This document shows, in pieces, positions 7,501 through 10,040 of a stretch of 10,040 nucleotides of DNA (positions are counted from its first letter, which is position 1; each line of letters opens with the position of its first letter). The stretch comes from JBLHGN01 sp047616325 (GTDB taxonomy: Bacteria > Pseudomonadota > Gammaproteobacteria > Pseudomonadales > Cellvibrionaceae). The stretch lies in contig JBLHGN010000123.1 in the NCBI GenBank assembly GCA_047616325.1, forward strand, positions 1 to 10,040, written 5' to 3'. The translations under genes and the position numbers were made by a program. The notes under the pieces were generated by a model. That model did not search any database. It saw nothing but the letters and a program-made list of their open reading frames with translations, and had not been told where the DNA came from.

Positions 7501-7990
7501 CGACATTCGCCAAGGCATTGGGTTTAATAAATCACCCGAGGTCTACGGTGCATTCCCAACGGACCCCTATTCCCACACACCAGGTTTTGGCGGCGCAAAA
7601 CAGCCCGGCATGACAGGCCAAGTAAAAGAAGAGGTCATCTCAAGGCTATTAGAACTGGGCATTGAAGCTGAAGGCGGAGAAATTCACTTTAGGCCAATTA
7701 TATTAAGAAAGTCTGAATTTCTCTCAGCCCCAGCAGCACTAGGGTATTACGATATCTCAGGCAAGAAGCAAACCGTGGAACTAAGCGCAGGTCAGCTGGC
7801 ATTTACCTATTGTCAAATACCCGTGGTGTACAGTCTGTCGAATGATACGGCCATTACCTTATACAAAAAGGACGGCTCCAAAGAGGCACTGACGACAGAC
7901 AGCATTGACGAAGCCACATCTATGTCTATTTTTGATAAGCGTGGCGATATTATTAAAATCGAAGTTGCACTTAACCCAAAACTTAGCTAG
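4526..7990 (+). CDS. Large inverting glycoside phosphorylase, clan GH-Q (GH94/GH149/GH161-like), probable beta-glucan oligosaccharide phosphorylase
   Basis: A 1154-residue protein without signal peptide or membrane segment, so cytoplasmic. It would cleave a beta-linked gluco-oligosaccharide with inorganic phosphate to give alpha-glucose 1-phosphate, saving ATP. Motifs in order: an N-terminal beta-sandwich region with SSNGGLTAGRKDADNALFPY (59-78), seen in large GH94-related enzymes; YWGDHQIIYLLKLLE (530-544) in the helical barrel; PEWNDANNALVGYG (650-663), equivalent to the GH94 WND motif, making Asp654 the likely general acid; GGMYAYEGLGSIYWHMVSKL (944-963); and HTPGFGGAKQPGMTGQVKEE (1017-1036), matching the phosphate-binding part of the family; then a beta-rich C-terminus. 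The length exceeds GH94 disaccharide phosphorylases (about 800) and fits the oligoglucan families GH149 and GH161 (about 1100-1200). Bond specificity (beta-1,3, beta-1,2 or other) cannot be read from the sequence. The gene stands alone between a promoter and a terminator. Confidence 0.75.
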   Translation: MLHKTVYLGNAVKHNEKPAVEGAYVTIKGETFYKISNYDQMDPFFISVVSDADHWLFISSNGGLTAGRKDADNALFPYYTDDKVTDSADTTGSKTLLLVGQSGKTSLWEPFSAKYEGIYNTQRNIYKNVSGDKLVFEEINHDLGVAFQYSWMTSEKYGFVKTSKITNSNADSVSVEVLDGIQNILPYGIYKDLQQEYSCLVDAYKKNELQVDCGLGLFSMSSILVDRAEPSEALSATTVWSEGLEDAKKLVSSKQLDAFRNGIALEQETDIRGMRGAYFVNAEFDLGAEQGKEWNIVAEINQGPAKVNNLIAYLNGNNALREDLYADIASGTENLMRIVGNADGIQVTKDVLSSNHHFSNVLFNVMRGGLFDDNYTVGKADLVAFVKNINASVYERCQTFFNQLPETSHYSNLISAAEKENNGSLERVCYEYLPLTFSRRHGDPSRPWNRFAIELKNEDGSKLLNFEGNWRDIFQNWEGLSFSIPNFIESMICKFVNATTADGYNPYRITKTGIDWEKLDSEDASSNIGYWGDHQIIYLLKLLEFSNAHHPGKLKEFLSKEIFCYANVPYNIKPYQGLLKAPHDTIEYDNTREQLIADRVQKVGADGKMIWNKSDGVLHVNLTEKLLATALSKLSNFILEGGIWMNTQRPEWNDANNALVGYGVSMVTLYYTRRYQQYMVDLFKSVDAEEFTLSEEIAELFSSINATFKKNKALLSGKIGDSDRKSVLDQLGGAAGEYRNKIYRDEFSGNKVTVKTSDLINFCELSLEYIDHTIRANKREDGLYHAYNLMTAEADGIEVDYLYEMLEGQVSVLSSGYLTPKESLEVLTALKKSSIYTEHQNSYLLYPDRQLTRFIDKNIIPKHLAKKSELLAKLVADGNTTLVETDINGGLYFSGKFNNVVSAKEALKTLQTNGYADLVEKESALIERIFEEIFNHKAFTGRSGGMYAYEGLGSIYWHMVSKLLLAALESYQNALKLGESEEVLGKLVEIYYDIRQGIGFNKSPEVYGAFPTDPYSHTPGFGGAKQPGMTGQVKEEVISRLLELGIEAEGGEIHFRPIILRKSEFLSAPAALGYYDISGKKQTVELSAGQLAFTYCQIPVVYSLSNDTAITLYKKDGSKEALTTDSIDEATSMSIFDKRGDIIKIEVALNPKLS

Positions 7991-8078
7991 TGCCCATCGA
8001 TAAATGGCGTGGGTGTGCACCGGTGACAACTCGAAATAATTAATGTAGATTAACTCGAGCTGAATCGCAAGATAAAGT

Positions 8079-8112
8079 AAGGGGCGGCAGAGTGATCTGC
8101 TGCCCCTTTTTT
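8079..8112 (+). terminator. Rho-independent terminator of the phosphorylase gene
   Basis: A 12-base stem (8079-8090 with 8097-8108, one G-T pair) built on GGGGCGGCAG and CTGCTGCCCC, with a 6-base loop, runs into TTTTTT (8107-8112). It lies 89 bases after the phosphorylase stop codon. It separates that gene from the MATE gene, which therefore needs its own promoter in the 94 bases 8113-8206. Confidence 0.9.
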
Positions 8113-8206
8113 GGCTCTCCTCTATGCCCTCTTTGCTCTACAGTCAAAGACAAGTGAAAATTTCTACCCAAGAGCATGTTCAACATTTATTTACGATACC
8201 TTAATC

Positions 8207-9577
8207 ATGGCACTTTCAAGTAAACGGAAACAACTGTACAAGGACTTTCTCCACCTAGCACTCCCCGTTATGGTGCTGTCGATACTGAACTCAACCCTAG
8301 GTATGGCCGACGTAATGATGGTGGGTAGCCTGGGTGAAGCCGCCGTGGCCGGCGTTGGCTTGGCAGCAAAACTTCACTTTATAACTATCTTGGTAATATT
8401 GGGCTTCGCCATTGCGGGGCGAGTACTGGTGTCGCAATACTTTGGTGCAAAACACACAGGAAAAATAAAAGAGAGCCTGGTACTCACCCTATTTACTAGC
8501 ACCGTGATGATCACCCCATTTGCCTTTCTTTTTGGCTTTTCACCAGAAAATTGGCTGCAATACATAAGCACCGACCCCGCCATACAAAAAGTGGCTGGGC
8601 AATACCTGGAAATTACCGCAATTTTGGTAATTTTCTCCGCCATTAACCTCACCTTTGAAATATCACTGCGCGCTATTGGTTACACCACGTTCCCACTGAT
8701 ACTCGGAGCAATGGCCGCCATTCTAAACATTCTATTCAACTACGCCTTTATTTTTGGCAAGTTCGGGGCACCCGAGATGGGCGTAATGGGCGCCGCCTGG
8801 GGTTCGTTCGTTGCGCGCAGCTTACAGTTCGCAATACTTATCATTACCCTCTATGCCACAAATAACTTGCTCGCCCTTAAATTCAGAGAATTTAAAATAC
8901 TCACGGATATAAAAAAATGGCGCTCATTTTTTATGTATGCCCTACCCGTGGTAACCACCTTTCTGATATTTGGCATCGGTAGCTCACTCTATTATGTAAT
9001 CAGCGGCCACATGGGTGGAGAAGCCCTAACAGTGATTAGCATTATTTCGCCTATTGAAGCATTGGTAATATCACTTTTTGTGGGTTATGGCGAAGCGGCG
9101 TCCATACTTGTGGGGCGGGCGTTGGGTGCAAAAAAATATCGCTTTGCCTGGCTGTTGCGAAAAATAGCCATTCGCTACGGCATTATGTTCGCGATTGGCG
9201 CAGGCTTTTTGTTATGGGCATTGCACCCCATTATCCTTTCGCCCTTCACCACCTTAGACTCGGCGACTTTAGCGCTTGTGACTAGTTCCTATCTTGTACT
9301 GTGTTCCCTTATTTGGGTAAAGGTACAGAATATGATAATTGTGGTTGGCGTACTTCGCGCCGGAGGCGACAACACCTGGTGCCTTAAACTAGAAATTGTA
9401 AGTTTGTGGTTTATCGGTTTGCCAGCAACAGCATTGGTGGCCTTAGTCTATGGCTGGTCTTTTGACTTGGTTTACTTAATGATGTTTTTGGAGGGCGCAG
9501 TCAAGCTGATCGCTTCCGAATGGCGAATACATCAAAAGGTGTGGTTGAAGAATTTAACTTATATACTAAACGACTAA
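8207..9577 (+). CDS. MATE-family efflux transporter
   Basis: A 456-residue inner-membrane protein of the MATE family, which exports organic cations, drugs or metabolites in exchange for Na+ or H+. The N-terminus shows the family pattern LALPVMVLSILNSTLGMAD (residues 17-35) followed by VMMVGSLGEAAVAGVGLAAK. The repeated half shows ISPIEALVISLFVGYGEAAS and RALGAKK, and near the C-terminus RAGGD (384-388) with LEIVSLWFIGLPATAL. Hydrophobic segments fit twelve helices. The ATG at 8207 is chosen because a longer reading from TTG at 8111 would begin in the T-run of the preceding terminator and add 32 atypical residues. No purine-rich ribosome binding site is seen before 8207, so initiation is weak or unusual; TACGAT at 8192-8197 could be a minus-10. 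The substrate is unknown, and no neighbouring regulator or partner suggests one. Confidence 0.9.
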   Translation: MALSSKRKQLYKDFLHLALPVMVLSILNSTLGMADVMMVGSLGEAAVAGVGLAAKLHFITILVILGFAIAGRVLVSQYFGAKHTGKIKESLVLTLFTSTVMITPFAFLFGFSPENWLQYISTDPAIQKVAGQYLEITAILVIFSAINLTFEISLRAIGYTTFPLILGAMAAILNILFNYAFIFGKFGAPEMGVMGAAWGSFVARSLQFAILIITLYATNNLLALKFREFKILTDIKKWRSFFMYALPVVTTFLIFGIGSSLYYVISGHMGGEALTVISIISPIEALVISLFVGYGEAASILVGRALGAKKYRFAWLLRKIAIRYGIMFAIGAGFLLWALHPIILSPFTTLDSATLALVTSSYLVLCSLIWVKVQNMIIVVGVLRAGGDNTWCLKLEIVSLWFIGLPATALVALVYGWSFDLVYLMMFLEGAVKLIASEWRIHQKVWLKNLTYILND

Positions 9578-9587
9578 GCTCCTGGGA

Positions 9588-9607
9588 GCGGGTACTTTTG
9601 TATCCGC
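9588..9607 (+). terminator. Weak hairpin downstream of the MATE gene
   Basis: GCGGGTAC (9588-9595) pairs with GTATCCGC (9600-9607), with one G-T pair and a TTTT loop, 10 bases after the MATE stop codon. No T-run follows the stem, so it may only weakly terminate or may protect the message 3' end. Confidence 0.3.
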
Positions 9608-9630
9608 ATAATTCCTTTCTGATATCTCAC

Positions 9631-9660
9631 TTAATATCTCTTAACTTCTCTTAATCTCTC
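9631..9660 (+). repeat. Three tandem 10-base direct repeats, TTAANNTCTC
   Basis: TTAATATCTC, TTAACTTCTC and TTAATCTCTC follow each other without a gap, preceded by a partial unit, GATATCTCAC, at 9621-9630. The period of one helical turn puts every copy on the same face of DNA. Head-to-tail TTAA-containing half-sites with 10-11 base spacing are typical of OmpR/PhoB-family response regulators (the PmrA and QseB boxes are related examples). TATAGA near 9701 could be the minus-10 of a promoter it controls. Confidence 0.55.
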
Positions 9661-9786
9661 TCCGCATTATCTCTGATGTTTAATCTGCGAAACTATCCTT
9701 TATAGAATGACGGTTATGTGCGCTATATCAAATTTTAACACATAAACAATTATCTTTATTGTGCGAAATTGACAATGCACCCGACA

Positions 9787-9805
9787 AATATTTCGGCGAA
9801 ATATT
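9787..9805. promoter_or_regulatory. 19-base dyad AATATTTC-GGC-GAAATATT
   Basis: Two perfect 8-base arms are separated by three bases. Symmetry of this size suggests a site for a dimeric regulator, lying 7 bases left of the CRP-like site. It is not followed by a T-run on either strand. Confidence 0.45.
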
Positions 9806-9811
9806 AAAGTG

Positions 9812-9827
9812 CGTGAGGTGTGTCACA
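9812..9827. promoter_or_regulatory. CRP/Vfr-like binding site
   Basis: CGTGA-GGTGTG-TCACA matches the CRP consensus TGTGA-N6-TCACA at 9 of 10 defined bases. It lies about 160 bases before the start codon at 9989. Regulation by a CRP-family protein is inferred from the match only. Confidence 0.5.
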
Positions 9828-9912
9828 TTAATGCTAACTGCACCCACCCCTGCCCAGATTAAGGGGAGCTCTGCCGTTGTGAATCTCAGATATAGCAGGT
9901 TTATGCAGAAGC

Positions 9913-9987
9913 CTTAGATACAATAGGCTTAGACTCAATAAACTTTAATGCTACAGAGTTAGATATAAGAGAGTTAGGTGAGGCATT
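9913..9987 (+). repeat. Five degenerate 15-base periodic units before the last gene
   Basis: Units start at 9913, 9928, 9943, 9958 and 9973 with CTTAGA, CTTAGA, CTTTAA, GTTAGA and GTTAGG. The first two also share CAATA at the same offset, and units 3-5 share AGAGTTAG across their junctions (9955-9962 and 9970-9977). The last unit contains the ribosome binding site. The frame of the following gene stays open through all five units, reading LDTIG, LDSIN, FNATE, LDIRE, LGEAF, but a TAG lies at about 9893-9895 and no usual start codon precedes 9989 in it. Confidence 0.5.
9977..9983 (+). promoter_or_regulatory. Ribosome binding site of the right-edge gene
   Basis: GGTGAGG stands five bases before the ATG at 9989. 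It is the main evidence that a gene begins there. Confidence 0.7.
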
Positions 9988-9988
9988 T

Positions 9989-10040
9989 ATGTTTAACACC
10001 ATTAAAGAAAATTACAAACGACACGATAGCAGCCTGCTAA
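9989..10040 (+). CDS. N-terminus of a gene cut by the window edge, possibly a serine acetyltransferase
   Basis: Only 17 codons are visible: MFNTIKENYKRHDSSLL. A strong ribosome binding site precedes the ATG. The beginning resembles the MF-x-x-I-R/K-E-D/N-x-x-x-H/D pattern at the start of many short serine O-acetyltransferases found in polysaccharide and cysteine gene clusters, which transfer an acetyl group from acetyl-CoA to serine. Seventeen residues are too few to establish this, and no catalytic hexapeptide repeat is within the window. The upstream region has several possible regulatory sites (direct repeats, a dyad and a CRP-like site), so this could be the first gene of a regulated operon. 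The existence of the gene is likely; its identity is a guess. Confidence 0.5.
   Translation, partial: MFNTIKENYKRHDSSLL

Larger units (their letters stand above)
9578..9988. other. Intergenic regulatory region before the gene at the right edge
   Basis: It holds 411 bases without a supportable gene. In order: a hairpin just after the MATE gene, three 10-base direct repeats, a 19-base dyad, a CRP-like site and five 15-base periodic units leading into the ribosome binding site of the next gene. A perfect TTGACA at 9769-9774 has no acceptable minus-10 at the right distance. Confidence 0.6.

Noticed and set aside
8111..8206. TTG-started N-terminal extension of the MATE protein
   Set aside because: The codon lies in the T-run of the phosphorylase terminator, and the added 32 residues do not look like MATE sequence.
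9707..9745. Short open frame starting ATGACGGTTATG
   Set aside because: Only 12 codons, no ribosome binding site, ends in TAA; no reason to call a leader peptide.
9769..9774. Perfect TTGACA as a promoter minus-35
   Set aside because: No minus-10-like sequence occurs 15-19 bases downstream.
1..10040. CRISPR array, insertion sequence, prophage, toxin-antitoxin or defence system
   Set aside because: No spaced identical repeats, transposase, phage or defence-type protein is visible; the genes present are metabolic and envelope functions.

Overview
This window looks like ordinary chromosome from a marine-type gammaproteobacterium. The best guess is a polysaccharide-degrading Cellvibrionales relative (Teredinibacter or Saccharophagus-like). 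That rests on moderate base composition, a TorF-type outer-membrane protein, a PhoX-type phosphatase and a very large inverting oligosaccharide phosphorylase. The taxon is inferred from gene content and was not tested.

Layout. (1) At 1-181 on the minus strand is the N-terminus of a YidE-family (AAE family) inner-membrane transporter, cut by the window edge. (2) Positions 182-1014 are a gene-free divergent region with a rearranged repeat pair (472-505 and 665-698) and a cluster of hairpins and a palindrome just before the next gene. (3) At 1015-1638 (+) is a secreted TorF-family putative porin, followed by a clear terminator that works in both directions. (4) At 1751-3646 (-), converging on it, is a PhoX/DUF839 phosphatase with a twin-arginine signal and a GTG start. 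(5) Positions 3647-4525 are an 879-base divergent regulatory region. It has a 10-base G/C homopolymer and TGCTAG repeats on the phoX side, and a TATAAT promoter, palindromes and a 14-base tandem repeat on the other side. (6) At 4526-7990 (+) is a 1154-residue cytoplasmic glycoside phosphorylase of clan GH-Q (GH94/GH149/GH161-like), probably acting on beta-glucan oligosaccharides, followed by a strong terminator. (7) At 8207-9577 (+) is a MATE-family efflux transporter. (8) Positions 9578-9988 are a regulatory leader with 10-base direct repeats, a 19-base dyad, a CRP-like site and 15-base periodic repeats. It leads into the first 17 codons of a gene starting at 9989, possibly a serine acetyltransferase.

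The genes do not form one operon. The two large well-marked units (torF, phosphorylase) each have their own terminator, and the neighbours are mostly convergent or divergent. The common theme is nutrient handling: outer-membrane permeability, organic phosphate scavenging and energy-saving phosphorolysis of glucans. The link between them is only inferred. I see no CRISPR array, tRNA, rRNA, insertion sequence or phage gene. The most unusual material is in the intergenic regions and in the specificity of the phosphorylase.
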